Positions 17,534 to 27,374 of a stretch of 64,000 nt of DNA are shown here, piece after piece (position 1 is the stretch's first letter; each line of letters opens with the position of its first letter). The DNA lies in assembly GCF_014207255.1 (NCBI RefSeq), contig NZ_JACHCZ010000001.1, positions 124,001-188,000 of the forward strand. The letters run 5' to 3'. Under the pieces are notes generated by a model, which was given only the letters and a program-made list of their open reading frames with translations, was not told where the DNA came from and did not search any database. The translations under genes were made by a program, and so were the position numbers. Source of the stretch: Pseudomonas sp. JAI120 (GTDB lineage Bacteria; Pseudomonadota; Gammaproteobacteria; Pseudomonadales; Pseudomonadaceae).

Positions 17534-18838
17534 TTAGGTGTTGGCAGTGGTTTGAAGGTGCGTGGCAGCGAGCAGCGTGCGCCCAATGAAATCCTTGGGC
17601 CCCGTGACCCCCGGCAACGTGAAGAAGTACCCGCCGCCGACCGGCTTGAGGTATTCCTCCAAGGGTTCGCCGTTGAGCCGGGTTTGCACGCTGATAAAGC
17701 CTTTCTCCAGGTCAGCCTGGTAGCAGATGAACAACAGCCCCATGTCCAGCTGACCGTTTTTATTGACGCCGTTGGAGTAGTTGAACGGCCGACGCAGGAT
17801 CAGGTTGGCCTGGGTCTGCGCAGTACGCGGGTTGGCCAGGCGGATATGGGCATCAAGCTTGGTCAGCTTGCCTTCCGGGTCCTTGCTGTAGTCGGGCACC
17901 TGGGATTCTTTCTGGCCATCCATCGGCGCGCCGGTTGGCTTGATACGGCCGATGATGCTTTCTTGCTCCTGCAGCGGCGTGCGGTCCCAGCGTTCGACGA
18001 AGTTGCGGATGATGCGCACCGCCTGATAGCTGCCATGGGCCGCCCAGCTCGGTTCGTCGCTGCCGGGTTGGACCCACACAATCTGGTCCATGGCCTTGCT
18101 GTCGTTGGAGTTAGGGTTGGCCGAACCATCGCGAAAACCCAGGAAGTTGCGCGCGCTCTGCGCCGGCTCGCCGGGCTTGGCCGGCGCCTGGGGCGGCACG
18201 CTGCCTTCCTGCTTCCAGCGCACCAGCAGCAGGTCGGGCAGGTTCTTCACGATGTCGCGCAGGGCGTGGATATTGGTGTCCGTGGTGTTGGAGCTGAATT
18301 GCAGGCTCAGGTCGCCATGGCACTGCGCCGGTTCCAGCGCATCGTTGGGGAAGCCCACCATGCGGCTCAGGCGCTTGGGTTTGACGGCGGCCAGGCCGAA
18401 GCGCTCATCGAACAACGATTCGCCGACGGACACGGTGATGGTCAGGTTATCCGGCGTGACCACCGGGCCGAGAATGCCGGAATCGGTGGGCGGCAGCTTC
18501 GGGTCGACCTGGGGCACGGTGCCGCCGGTCATCAGGAAGCCGATGCGCTCGTTCAAGGTGCGGAACAGACGCTCCAGGTCTTCGCGGTCGCTGGCCAGGA
18601 CATCGAACGCCACGACCATGCCGCAGGCCGGGCGCGGGGTGACGATGCCGCTTTGGTGCTGGCCGAAAAAGTCGTGGTGGTCCTGGGTCTTGTCACTGCG
18701 CGGTGCGGTAGTGACTTGCTCGGCGGCGGCCGCCATGGCCGGGCAGGTCAGGGTGCTGCCGGCGATGGCGGCACCGGTTGCGGCCATGCCCAGGAGGACA
18801 CGGCGACGTTGTGCTGAAAACTGTTCTGAATCACTCAT
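17534..18838 (-). CDS. efeB: EfeB, DyP-type heme peroxidase, Tat-exported
   Basis: A 434-residue deferrochelatase/peroxidase of the EfeUOB ferrous iron system. A twin-arginine signal is visible at residues 11-35 (R-R-R-V-L-L-G-M-A followed by a hydrophobic stretch and A-M-A-A-A-A). The DyP fingerprint G-F-R-D-G-S-A-N-P lies near mid-protein and carries the distal aspartate. EfeB is thought to oxidise Fe(II), or to release iron from heme, in the periplasm for uptake by EfeU. I chose ATG 18838, 14 bases after the efeO stop; a GTG at 18856 overlaps that stop and adds 6 residues before the Tat signal. Confidence 0.92.
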   Translation of the reverse strand: MSDSEQFSAQRRRVLLGMAATGAAIAGSTLTCPAMAAAAEQVTTAPRSDKTQDHHDFFGQHQSGIVTPRPACGMVVAFDVLASDREDLERLFRTLNERIGFLMTGGTVPQVDPKLPPTDSGILGPVVTPDNLTITVSVGESLFDERFGLAAVKPKRLSRMVGFPNDALEPAQCHGDLSLQFSSNTTDTNIHALRDIVKNLPDLLLVRWKQEGSVPPQAPAKPGEPAQSARNFLGFRDGSANPNSNDSKAMDQIVWVQPGSDEPSWAAHGSYQAVRIIRNFVERWDRTPLQEQESIIGRIKPTGAPMDGQKESQVPDYSKDPEGKLTKLDAHIRLANPRTAQTQANLILRRPFNYSNGVNKNGQLDMGLLFICYQADLEKGFISVQTRLNGEPLEEYLKPVGGGYFFTLPGVTGPKDFIGRTLLAATHLQTTANT

Positions 18839-18852
18839 GTGTGCGGTCGTCT

Positions 18853-20055
18853 TCACTGCAGGCCGGAGAGGCCAAGGGCGGGGTCGATTCCATCGAGTGC
18901 GGCGGCCAGAGCCTTGGCCTTGTTTGCGATCTGCTTGCGCTGATCGGCGGTAACGCTGTCGTATGTGACGTAGCCTTTGTCGAGCTTGAAACCCTGGAGC
19001 TCGGTATCGAAGGCGGCGAGGGCGCTGTCGACGGTCGGCAGCAGGTCGGCGGCGGACTTGGTCAGCAGCGGACGCATCAGCTCGACCACCTTGTGCGCGG
19101 CCTCCAGGTTCGCGGCGAAACCATTCAGGTCGACATGGCTGTAGCGCTCCTCTTCACCGCTGATGGCGCGTACATCCGCCAGGCTGTTGAGGTTGCGCAC
19201 TACGATGCTGACCAACTGCTCCGGCGGCAGGGACTGCGCCAGCAATTGCTGCTTGAGGGTGGTGACATCGGTCACCAGGCGCTGCGCAATCGGCGCCAGG
19301 CCATCAAGGCTGCGTTGCTGGAACAGGCTGTATTCGAGGCGATGGAAGCCGCTGAAGGCCGGGTCTTGCTCACGTTTTTCAAAATAGTCGGCACGGGCGT
19401 TGATGGCGTTGTCCAGCTCGGCCAAGCGCTGTGAGGCCGGGGCCAGACGTTGGTAAGCCTCACGGGCCGGCACATACAGCGCTTGCGCTTGGGCCAGGTC
19501 GCCAGCGTCGATCGCTTGTTGCAGGGCGGTCACGGCCTTGACCAGGGCACCGCCCTGGCTGCTCAGGTACACGCGAAACTCAGACAGCGGGCCGATAAAC
19601 GCCACCATCGACGGCTTGGCCTTGGCCTGGGCGTCGGACTCAGCGGTTGGCGTCACATGCAGGGTGCCGCGCGGGTTGCTCAGCAGGCCGCACGTGATCG
19701 CATAGTCCCCCGGCAACAGGTTGGCGTTGATCACCTGGCTCAGGCCTGGGGCGATGTTTTCGCGCTCTTCGACCACCAGCACGCCGTCGAGGATTTCCCA
19801 CTCCACCGCCCGGTCAGAGCGGTTGATGATGCGAAAGCTCGCCCGGCCGGCCGGCACGCTCAGTGCATTGGGCTCGCAGGCGTGGCCATGGATGGTCACG
19901 GCGATTTCATTGTGGTTGGTCTGGCGCTTGCTGGCCGCCAGTTGCGAGGCGTAATAGAACAGGCCACCGGCGGCGATCATCACGACCACCGAGCCGGCAA
20001 CCGCCCAGCGCAGGGCGCGGGGGGGCGAAGCGGGTTGAGGCGTTGGGTTGGACAA
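18853..20055 (-). CDS. efeO: EfeO, cupredoxin plus imelysin iron-uptake protein
   Basis: A 400-residue periplasmic component of the EfeUOB system. An uncleaved-looking N-terminal helix (residues 17-38) is followed by a cupredoxin-like domain at about 50-135 with C60 (H-G-H-A-C-E-P-N) and C122 (Y-A-I-T-C-G). An imelysin (M75) domain then runs from about 150 to the end, with the H-x-x-E motif in G-F-H-R-L-E-Y-S-L-F. The cupredoxin cysteines and acidic residues are the proposed metal site for receiving Fe(III). The gene sits between efeU and efeB, with about 10 bases to efeU and near-overlap with efeB. Confidence 0.92.
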   Translation of the reverse strand: MSNPTPQPASPPRALRWAVAGSVVVMIAAGGLFYYASQLAASKRQTNHNEIAVTIHGHACEPNALSVPAGRASFRIINRSDRAVEWEILDGVLVVEERENIAPGLSQVINANLLPGDYAITCGLLSNPRGTLHVTPTAESDAQAKAKPSMVAFIGPLSEFRVYLSSQGGALVKAVTALQQAIDAGDLAQAQALYVPAREAYQRLAPASQRLAELDNAINARADYFEKREQDPAFSGFHRLEYSLFQQRSLDGLAPIAQRLVTDVTTLKQQLLAQSLPPEQLVSIVVRNLNSLADVRAISGEEERYSHVDLNGFAANLEAAHKVVELMRPLLTKSAADLLPTVDSALAAFDTELQGFKLDKGYVTYDSVTADQRKQIANKAKALAAALDGIDPALGLSGLQ

Positions 20056-20065
20056 GAGACGGTCC

Positions 20066-20911
20066 TTACTGGCTGGAAACGGAAGAAGGGCTAGCGGCAG
20101 GCTTGGCCGGTGCCGCGGGCAGGAAAAACATCACCAGCGCCACCATCAGATAAATCAGATAGGCGCCCAGGGTGCTGATGGTCGGCGCTTCCTGGTAGCC
20201 GAACATGCCGGCCAGTACCGAACCGAGCGGGCTGTCCATCGGCAGCACGGCGCTGAAATCGAACAACACGGTCTGCCAGTGGTTCCACACGCCCGCTTCG
20301 TGCAGGGCTTGCACCGAGTTGGCGAGGATGCCGGCGGCTACCACGAGGATGAACAGGCCGGTCCAACGGAAAAAAGCACCGAGGTTCAGGCGCATGCTGC
20401 CGGTGTAGATCAGGAAGCCGACGATGATCGCCAGGACCAGGCCGAGCAGCGCGCCAATCGGCGCGCCTGGGCCTTCGCTCTGTTGGAACACTGCCAGCAG
20501 GAAAAATACGGTTTCCAGGCCTTCACGAGCGACGGCGAAGAACACCATGAGGATCAATGCCGTGACCTGGTGTTTGGAACCGGTCAACGCCTGATCAAGC
20601 GAGGCGTGCAGCGAATGCTTGATGGAGCGCGCGACCTTGCGCATCCAGAACACCATGGAACTGAGGATGCCCACGGCGACCAGGCCGACGATGCCTTCGA
20701 ACAATTCCTGCTGCTTCTGCGGAAACTCGGCGCTGACCAGTTCCAGGCCACCGCCCACCAGCAAGGCCAGGGCAGCGGCGAGGAACACGCCGATCCACAC
20801 GGCGGGCATCCACTGGCCACGGCCGGTTTGTTGCAGGTAACTGGCGATGATGCCGACGATCAGCGCGGCTTCAATGCCTTCGCGCAGCATGATGAGAAAG
20901 GGAACAAGCAT
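20066..20911 (-). CDS. efeU: EfeU/FTR1-type high-affinity iron permease
   Basis: A 281-residue inner-membrane protein with about seven helices. Both R-E-x-x-E iron-transport motifs of the FTR1 family are present: R10-E-G-I-E14 in helix 1 and R129-E-G-L-E133 in helix 4. It carries the oxidised iron prepared by EfeO and EfeB across the cytoplasmic membrane. It is full length, unlike the frameshifted efeU of E. coli K-12. It is the first gene of efeU-efeO-efeB-efeM, and a Fur-box-like sequence lies about 40-60 bases upstream. Confidence 0.93.
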   Translation of the reverse strand: MLVPFLIMLREGIEAALIVGIIASYLQQTGRGQWMPAVWIGVFLAAALALLVGGGLELVSAEFPQKQQELFEGIVGLVAVGILSSMVFWMRKVARSIKHSLHASLDQALTGSKHQVTALILMVFFAVAREGLETVFFLLAVFQQSEGPGAPIGALLGLVLAIIVGFLIYTGSMRLNLGAFFRWTGLFILVVAAGILANSVQALHEAGVWNHWQTVLFDFSAVLPMDSPLGSVLAGMFGYQEAPTISTLGAYLIYLMVALVMFFLPAAPAKPAASPSSVSSQ

Positions 20912-20951
20912 CGGTCACCGCAGCTTAAGTAGATAGGAGGCTAAGTTGTAA

Positions 20952-20970
20952 CATAATGATACTCATTGCT
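20952..20970 (-). promoter_or_regulatory. Fur box upstream of efeU
   Basis: CATAATGATACTCATTGCT matches 14 of 19 positions of the Fur consensus GATAATGATAATCATTATC by my hand count. It lies 41-59 bases upstream of the efeU start codon in an AT-rich stretch, where a promoter is expected. Iron-dependent repression of the efe operon is the natural reading. Confidence 0.75.
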
Positions 20971-21079
20971 AAACGGGAAATCTTGACGTTTGCTGAACAA
21001 TGGCTGAACGGTGGTGGCGAATCGCAACCCACCTTATGATGCACGGCATCTAGAGCACCGCCGGATTGCCCAACGCCCC

Positions 21080-22096
21080 ATGTCGGAAAAAGACACCATC
21101 TCCCTCCACCTCGTGCGCGAAGCCTTGTTGCAAAGCTGCGCACCGGGACCGGCCACTGTCGAAGTGTTGAGCAAGGTCGGTATCGATCCGGCATTGCTGG
21201 AGCAACCCGACGCCCGGGTTCCGGCTACTGCCTACGCACGTTTGTGGCGTTTGCTGGCAAGGCGCATGGACGATGAGTTCTTCGGCATGGACCCGCGCAA
21301 GCTCAAGTCCGGCAGCCTCGAGTTCCTCTGCCGCGCCGCCATTGCACAACCCAGCCTGGCAGAGGGCCTGCAAACCGCCTTGGGTTTCCTCTCACTGATG
21401 CTGGAACACCTGCCGGCCCAGTTGGTGCGCCAACAGAGCCTGGCGGAAATCGTGTTGCACGAACCAGAAGCTGAGCCCAATCGAGCATTCACCTATTTCA
21501 CCTACTGGATGATCGTGCACGGCGTCGCCTGCTGGCTGGCTGGCCGGCGCATCCCGATCCTGGCCATTGAACTGCGCTGCCCGCAGCCGGACTTTTGCGA
21601 TGACTACCAGGTGATGTTTTCCGACAACCTGCGTTTTGATCGGCCACGCACCCGCATGATCTTTTCCGCTGACTGCCTGGACCTGCCGATCAAGCGCAGC
21701 CCGGAAGAACTCAAGCGCTTCCTCGCCCACGCGCCGGCCAACATCCTGGTCAAATACCGCAACCCGGACAGCCTGGCTACGCGCATCAAGCACGACCTGC
21801 GGCAAATGCCTCCCGACACTTGGCCTGAGACCGAGGGCCTTGCTGCCACGCTGTTTATCTCCGCTTCCACGCTGCGCCGCCGTCTGGCGGAAGAAGGGCA
21901 GAGCTATCAGGGCCTCAAGGACAGCGTGCGCAAGGAGTTGGCGATTGTCTGGCTGGCCGAACCGCAGATCAGCTTTGCCGAGATCGCGGCGCGGTTGGGG
22001 TTTGCCGATACCAGTTCGTTTTATAAGGCGTTTCGTAAGTGGAGCGGGTCGAATCCGGGGCATTATCGTAGTTTGATTCTTAACGATGCCGGATAA
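21080..22096 (+). CDS. AraC-family transcriptional regulator
   Basis: A 338-residue regulator with an N-terminal Arabinose_bd-type effector domain (about 15-200) and a C-terminal AraC double helix-turn-helix (about 235-335). The second helix-turn-helix is recognised from I-S-F-A-E-I-A-A-R-L-G-F-A-D-T-S-S-F-Y-K-A-F and the following S-G-S-N-P-G-H-Y-R. The architecture matches the ArgR/OruR/CdhR type. The start at ATG 21080 begins M-S-E-K-D-T-I. It is divergent from the efe operon, but nothing shows that they are functionally linked. Its target is unknown. Confidence 0.85.
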   Translation: MSEKDTISLHLVREALLQSCAPGPATVEVLSKVGIDPALLEQPDARVPATAYARLWRLLARRMDDEFFGMDPRKLKSGSLEFLCRAAIAQPSLAEGLQTALGFLSLMLEHLPAQLVRQQSLAEIVLHEPEAEPNRAFTYFTYWMIVHGVACWLAGRRIPILAIELRCPQPDFCDDYQVMFSDNLRFDRPRTRMIFSADCLDLPIKRSPEELKRFLAHAPANILVKYRNPDSLATRIKHDLRQMPPDTWPETEGLAATLFISASTLRRRLAEEGQSYQGLKDSVRKELAIVWLAEPQISFAEIAARLGFADTSSFYKAFRKWSGSNPGHYRSLILNDAG

Positions 22097-22115
22097 GTCT
22101 TCAGGGAGACAGGTA

Positions 22116-22640
22116 GTGCTCAAGTCATGGTTGATCTGTATTTGTTGTGCTCTGTTCCCGCTCACCGCCTGGTCGGCACTGGGTATTGGTGATTTCACTC
22201 TGGGGATGCCTCGCACGCAGGTCATGGACATCCTGCAGCGGTATTTTCCGAAGGTGGAACTGGAGAGCAACCTCTCCTATTCGGTGCCGATGCCTTACTA
22301 CCGCGCGATCGAGCCTTCCAGCCCCTATCTTTTGGGCGATGTGCCGATCTATGTGGTGGGTGTCTATTTCGACGAAGACGACCGGCTCAAGCAACTGAGT
22401 ATCGCCTTCAATATAACCGACCCCGAGCGTCTCAAACCGCTGATACCGTTGATGCGCGAAGCACGCTTGGTTCCGGACACGAATGGGCGTTATGAGGTGA
22501 TGATCGAGGAGGGTGAGCTGACTTATTGGGTCTCCAGGATATTCGAGTGGACCACCGTAGAGATCGCCAACAAGGCCGCTTCGAAGGTCAATATTCCGAT
22601 GCGCATGCACCGTGATCAGCAAATCAAGGCGGCCAGGTAG
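22116..22640 (+). CDS. small exported protein of unknown function
   Basis: A 174-residue protein from GTG 22116 with a signal peptide (L-I-C-I-C-C-A-L-F-P-L-T-A-W-S-A). The mature part begins G-I-G-D-F-T-L-G-M, a pattern seen in small periplasmic proteins that carry a G-D-F-x-L-G-M-t repeat. I prefer GTG 22116 because AGGGAGA lies 8 bases upstream and the signal peptide starts there. The ATG at 22086 overlaps the AraC stop and would add a hydrophilic lead. It is probably co-transcribed with the AraC gene. Function not recognised. Confidence 0.65.
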   Translation: MLKSWLICICCALFPLTAWSALGIGDFTLGMPRTQVMDILQRYFPKVELESNLSYSVPMPYYRAIEPSSPYLLGDVPIYVVGVYFDEDDRLKQLSIAFNITDPERLKPLIPLMREARLVPDTNGRYEVMIEEGELTYWVSRIFEWTTVEIANKAASKVNIPMRMHRDQQIKAAR

Positions 22641-22691
22641 CCTTCCGGCCAGCCAAATATGCAGGTCAGCCCTCTGGCGTTGTTGCAGCCA

Positions 22692-22727
22692 AAAAAAAGC
22701 CCCATGACCAAATAGACCACGGGGCTA
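22692..22727 (-). terminator. rho-independent terminator of mexEF-oprN
   Basis: On the minus strand AGCCCCGTG pairs with CATGGGGCT (8 of 9 pairs) and is followed by eight T. It lies about 40 bases past the oprN-like stop codon. Confidence 0.85.
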
Positions 22728-22767
22728 AAAATTGGCTGGATGCGACCAACCAAAGGAGCTCTTTACG

Positions 22768-24183
22768 TTACTGGGCAGTCGCCACGACGGTGTCCGGCTT
22801 CCAGCCACCCCCCAGCGCCTTGTAGATCGCCACAATCCCGCGATACAGGTCCACTTCGGCCTGGGCCTGGGAGTCTTCGGCGGCGAGGCGTTCGCGTTGC
22901 GCGTCGAGCAGGACGAGGAAGTCCACGGTGCCTTCGCGGTAGCGGATCGCGGCGAGGTCGGCGGCGGCTCGGCTGGATTCGCTTTGGCGGATCAGCGAGA
23001 CCAGGCGTTGCTGACGCTTGCCGTAATCACTGAAGGCATTCTCGGACTCTTCCAGCGCCAGCAGCACTTGTTGCTCGTAGCTCGCCAGGGCGCCATCGGC
23101 TTCGGCGTCTGCGCCACGCAGACGGGCACGTACGCTGCCCAGGTCGAAGGCGGCCCAGGTGATGCTCGGGCCGAGTGCCCAGGCATTCGCGGCGGACGAG
23201 CCGATCTGTGAACCGCGCCCGGCGGTAAAGCCGAGGAAGCCGCTGAGGCTGACCCGTGGGAACAGGTCGGCCTTGGCCACGCCGATACGCGCGGTGGCGG
23301 CGGCCAGTTTGCGTTCGGCGCTGAGGATGTCCGGGCGCCGTTGCAGCAGTTGCCCCGGGTCGCCGATCGGCAACGCCTTGGCAATCGCCGGCAGGTCTTT
23401 CGGGCTCAGGTCCACCGTCAGCTTGTCGGGACGCTGGCCGAGGAGGGTGGCGATGCGGTTACGCTCACGCACCTGTTCGGCCTGCAGTTGCGGCACGCTG
23501 GCTTCCACTGCGGCGAGGCGTGCGTCGGCGCGCTCCACGTCGAGTTGGTCACCCACACCGGCATCCCGCAGGCTGACGGTGATGGTGCGTGAGTCCTGCT
23601 GGTTCTTCAGGTTGTCGAGGGCGATGCGTTCCCGCAGTTGCGCGCCGCGCAGTTGACCGTAGGCGTCTACCAGTTCGGCAATCATGGTGACTTGCAGTTG
23701 GTACAGGTCGGCCTCGGCGGCTTGCTGGTCGGCGTCGGTGGCTTCCAGGTTGCGCTGGATGCGCCCGAACAGGTCCAGCTCCCAGGCCATGTCCAGGCCC
23801 AGGTCGTACCGCTCGGTCTTGACCCGGCTGGTGGTCTGGCCGGGGATCTGGCCCTTGCCCTGGTCGCTGCTGACGCGGCTGGTAATCGTCGGCATGGCAT
23901 CGTTGCTGGCGTCATCGCGGATTGCACGGGCAGCGCGCAGACGGGCAAACGCCACGCGCAGGTCACGGTTACCTTGCAGCGATTGCGTGACCAACTGGTT
24001 GAGGGTCGGGTCGTCGAACTGCTGCCACCAGATGCCTTCGAACTTGGCGTGGTCATACTGCTTGGCGTCCGCGGCGGCGGTGATGTTCGCCGCCTCCGGG
24101 GTCTGGGTTTTGTAGTCCGGGCCCACGGCACAGGCGCTCAGCGCCAGTACCAGCAAGCTCGGCAGGAATACTTTCACGCTCAT
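22768..24183 (-). CDS. oprN: OprN-type outer-membrane efflux channel
   Basis: A 471-residue outer-membrane factor of the NodT/OprM family, the channel of a tripartite RND pump. The lipoprotein signal ends at L-S-A-C-A-V-G (lipobox cysteine at about residue 17), so it should be palmitoylated. Two outer-membrane efflux repeats follow, the second with P-D-I-L-S-A-E-R-K-L-A-A-A-T-A-R-I-G-V-A. The start ATG overlaps the mexF stop by four bases (ATGA). I excluded the upstream extension of this frame, which runs antisense-like through mexF codons. The name follows the MexEF neighbours. Confidence 0.88.
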   Translation of the reverse strand: MSVKVFLPSLLVLALSACAVGPDYKTQTPEAANITAAADAKQYDHAKFEGIWWQQFDDPTLNQLVTQSLQGNRDLRVAFARLRAARAIRDDASNDAMPTITSRVSSDQGKGQIPGQTTSRVKTERYDLGLDMAWELDLFGRIQRNLEATDADQQAAEADLYQLQVTMIAELVDAYGQLRGAQLRERIALDNLKNQQDSRTITVSLRDAGVGDQLDVERADARLAAVEASVPQLQAEQVRERNRIATLLGQRPDKLTVDLSPKDLPAIAKALPIGDPGQLLQRRPDILSAERKLAAATARIGVAKADLFPRVSLSGFLGFTAGRGSQIGSSAANAWALGPSITWAAFDLGSVRARLRGADAEADGALASYEQQVLLALEESENAFSDYGKRQQRLVSLIRQSESSRAAADLAAIRYREGTVDFLVLLDAQRERLAAEDSQAQAEVDLYRGIVAIYKALGGGWKPDTVVATAQ

Positions 24184-27100
24184 TGCTGTGTCTCCAGCTT
24201 CAAGGCCTTGGCCGCTTTGCGCGCTTCGCTGCGCTCCACATAGCGACGGATCAGTACGTAGAACACTGGCGTCAGCAACAGACCGAAGAAGGTCACCCCG
24301 ATCATTCCGGAGAACACCGCCACGCCCATGGCATGCCGCATCTCGGCACCGGCACCGCTGGACAACACCAGTGGCACCACACCCATGATGAAGGCGAACG
24401 AGGTCATCAGGATCGGCCGCAGACGCAAGCGGCAGGCTTCCAGGACCGCAGCGAGCGGGTCGAGGCCTTCCTGCTGTTTGTCCTTGGCGAACTCGACGAT
24501 CAGAATCGCGTTCTTGCATGCCAGGCCCACCAGTACGATCAGGCCGATCTGGGTGAAGATGTTGTTGTCGCTACCCGAGATGATCACCCCGGTGATGGCC
24601 GACAGCAGCGTCATCGGTACGATCAGGATCACCGCCAGCGGCAGGCTCCAGCTTTCGTATTGGGCGGCCAGGACCAGGAACGCCAGCAGTACGCAGAGCG
24701 GGAACACGAACAGCGCGGTGTTGCCCGAGAGGATTTGCTGATAGGTCAGGTCCGTCCACTCGTAGGTCATGCCGTTGGGCAGTTCATCCTTCAACAGTTT
24801 TTCAATCGCCGCCTGGGCCTGGCCGGAGCTGTAGCCCGGTGCCGCGTTGCCGTTGATTTCGGCGGTGATAAAGCCGTTGTAGTGCATCACGCGGTCCGGC
24901 CCCGAGGTGTCGCTGACCTTGATAAAGGTCGCCAGCGGGATCATCTCGCCTCTGTTGTTGCGCACTTTCAGCTGGCCGATCTGGTCGGACTCCTGGCGGA
25001 ACTGTTGCTCAGCCTGCACGTTGACCTGATAAGTACGGCCGAAGCGGTTGAAGTCGTTGGCATACAACGAACCCAGGTAGACCTGTAGGGTGTCGAAGAT
25101 GTCGCTGATCGCCACGCCGTGGGTCTTGGCCTTTTCGCGGTCGATGGCGGCATCGACCTGGGGCACGTTGACCGTGTAGCTGGTGAACAGGCCGAACAGC
25201 TCCGGCACGCCGTGGCTCTTGGTGATGATGTTCTGCACTTCTTTGTACAGCTCGTCATAACCCAGGTTGCCACGGTCTTCGATCTGCAGGCGGAACCCGC
25301 CGATAGTGCCCAGGCCCTGTACCGGCGGCGGTGGGAAGATCGCCATGTAGGCTTCTTCGATGTTGGCGTACTGGCCGTTCAGCGCACCTGCAATCGCCCC
25401 GGCGGACATGCTCGGGTCTTTACGTTCATCGAATGGCTTCAAGGTCACGAACACGATGCCGCTGTTCGGGCTGTTGGTGAACCCGTTGATCGACAGGCCA
25501 GGGAAGGCAATCGCGGCTTCCACACCGGGCTGTTTGAGGGCGATGTCCGACATGCGCTTCATCACGTTTTCGGTGCGATCCAGGCTCGCAGCGTCGGGCA
25601 ATTGGGCGAAGGCCACCAGGTATTGCTTGTCCTGGGCCGGTACGAAACCGGTTGGGGTGTGGGCAAATCCGAAGAAGGTCAGCACCATCAGGCCGGCGTA
25701 CACGAACAGGGCAATGCCCGTGCCGCGAATCACCCGGCGTACGGTACTCACGTAGCCATGGCTGGACTTTTCGAAAAAGCGGTTGAACGGACGGAACAAC
25801 CAGCCGCCGAACAGCTTGTCGAGGACCTTCGAGAAGCGATCCTTCGGTGCGTCGTGACCGCGCAGCAACACGGCGGCCAGGGCAGGGGACAGGGTCAGCG
25901 AGTTGAACGCCGAGATCACCGTCGAGATCGCAATGGTCAAGGCGAACTGTTTGTAGAACTGCCCGGTCAAGCCGCTGATAAACGCCGCTGGAATGAACAC
26001 CGCACACAGCACCAGCGCCGTGGCGATGATCGGGCCGGTCACTTCGCTCATGGCTTTTTCAGTCGCCGGGAACGGCTCCAGGCCCAGCTCGATATTTCGT
26101 TCGACGTTCTCCACCACCACGATGGCGTCGTCCACCACGATACCGATGGCCAGTACCAATCCGAACAGCGACAGCGCGTTGAGCGAGAACCCGAACAGGT
26201 GCATCACCGCAAAGGTACCGATCAACGATACCGGCACCGCCACCAACGGAATGATCGAGGCGCGCCAGGTCTGCAGGAACAGGATCACCACCAGCACCAC
26301 GAGGATCAGCGCTTCGAACAGGGTGTGCACCACCGCTTCGATGGAACCGCGCACAAAGATCGTCGGGTCATAGGCGATGCGGTAATCCATGCCGGCCGGG
26401 AAGCTCTTTTTCAGCTCGGCCATCTTGCTGCGCACATCGTTGGAGATATCGATGGCATTGGAGCCGGGACGCTGGAAAATCGGAATCGCGACGGCCGGCT
26501 GGTTGTCGATCAGCGAGCGCAGCGCGTATTGGCTCGACCCCAACTCGACCCGGGCGATGTCCTTGAGGCGCGTGATTTCACCGTTGGCGCCGGCGCGGAT
26601 CACAATGTTCTCGAACTCTTCCTCGGTGACCAGGCGACCCTGTGTGTTCACCGACAACTGGAAGCTGGTGTCAGACGGTGCAGGCTGGGCGCCCAGGGCA
26701 CCGGCTGCCACCTGGCGGTTCTGCTCACGGATCGCGGTGACCACATCGGTCGCAGTCAGGTTGCGCGAGGCGGTCTTGTTCGGATCCAGCCATACACGCA
26801 AGGAGTAGTCGCCCATGCCGAACAACTGCACGTCGCCCACGCCGCCCAAGCGGGCCAGCTCATCCTTGATATTGAGGATCGCGTAGTTGGACAGGTACAG
26901 CATGTCGTAACGCTGATCCGGGGAGGTCAAGTGCACCACCATGGTCAGGTCGGGGGAGGCCTTGTCCACGGTGATACCGATGCGCGTCACTTCCTCAGGC
27001 AGTTTTGGCTGAGTCCGCGTCACCCGGTTTTGCACCTGCACCTGCGCATTGTCCAGGTCGGTGCCCAGGGCGAAGGTGATGGTCAGGGTCAGCTTGCCGT

Positions 27101-27359
27101 CGGCAGTCGATTGCGAGGACATGTACAGCATGCCCTCGACGCCAGTGATGGCTTGCTCCAACGGCGCGGCCACGGTTTCACCGATGACCTTGGGGTTGGC
27201 GCCCGGGAAGTTGGCACGCACCACCACGGTCGGCGGCACGACTTCCGGGTATTCGCTGATCGGCAATTGGAACAGCGAGATCGCACCGGCGATCAGGATC
27301 AACAGCGACAGCACCGCTGCGAAGATCGGCCGCGAAATGAAGAACTTGGAAAAATTCAT
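24180..27359 (-). CDS. mexF: MexF-type RND efflux transporter
   Basis: A 1059-residue inner-membrane proton-drug antiporter of the HAE-1 RND family. The N terminus (M-N-F-S-K-F-F-I-S-R-P-I-F-A) and the following I-S-L-F-Q-L-P-I-S-E-Y-P-E match MexF of P. aeruginosa closely as I remember it. The proton-relay helix contains G-I-V-V-D-D-A-I-V-V-V-E-N-V, with the paired aspartates of RND pumps. Twelve helices and two large periplasmic loops are evident. It is the middle gene of mexE-mexF-oprN: 15 bases after mexE, and overlapping oprN by 4. Likely substrates from the family are chloramphenicol, fluoroquinolones and quinolone-type signals. Confidence 0.93.
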   Translation of the reverse strand: MNFSKFFISRPIFAAVLSLLILIAGAISLFQLPISEYPEVVPPTVVVRANFPGANPKVIGETVAAPLEQAITGVEGMLYMSSQSTADGKLTLTITFALGTDLDNAQVQVQNRVTRTQPKLPEEVTRIGITVDKASPDLTMVVHLTSPDQRYDMLYLSNYAILNIKDELARLGGVGDVQLFGMGDYSLRVWLDPNKTASRNLTATDVVTAIREQNRQVAAGALGAQPAPSDTSFQLSVNTQGRLVTEEEFENIVIRAGANGEITRLKDIARVELGSSQYALRSLIDNQPAVAIPIFQRPGSNAIDISNDVRSKMAELKKSFPAGMDYRIAYDPTIFVRGSIEAVVHTLFEALILVVLVVILFLQTWRASIIPLVAVPVSLIGTFAVMHLFGFSLNALSLFGLVLAIGIVVDDAIVVVENVERNIELGLEPFPATEKAMSEVTGPIIATALVLCAVFIPAAFISGLTGQFYKQFALTIAISTVISAFNSLTLSPALAAVLLRGHDAPKDRFSKVLDKLFGGWLFRPFNRFFEKSSHGYVSTVRRVIRGTGIALFVYAGLMVLTFFGFAHTPTGFVPAQDKQYLVAFAQLPDAASLDRTENVMKRMSDIALKQPGVEAAIAFPGLSINGFTNSPNSGIVFVTLKPFDERKDPSMSAGAIAGALNGQYANIEEAYMAIFPPPPVQGLGTIGGFRLQIEDRGNLGYDELYKEVQNIITKSHGVPELFGLFTSYTVNVPQVDAAIDREKAKTHGVAISDIFDTLQVYLGSLYANDFNRFGRTYQVNVQAEQQFRQESDQIGQLKVRNNRGEMIPLATFIKVSDTSGPDRVMHYNGFITAEINGNAAPGYSSGQAQAAIEKLLKDELPNGMTYEWTDLTYQQILSGNTALFVFPLCVLLAFLVLAAQYESWSLPLAVILIVPMTLLSAITGVIISGSDNNIFTQIGLIVLVGLACKNAILIVEFAKDKQQEGLDPLAAVLEACRLRLRPILMTSFAFIMGVVPLVLSSGAGAEMRHAMGVAVFSGMIGVTFFGLLLTPVFYVLIRRYVERSEARKAAKALKLETQQ

Positions 27360-27374
27360 CTTGAGTCGTATCCC

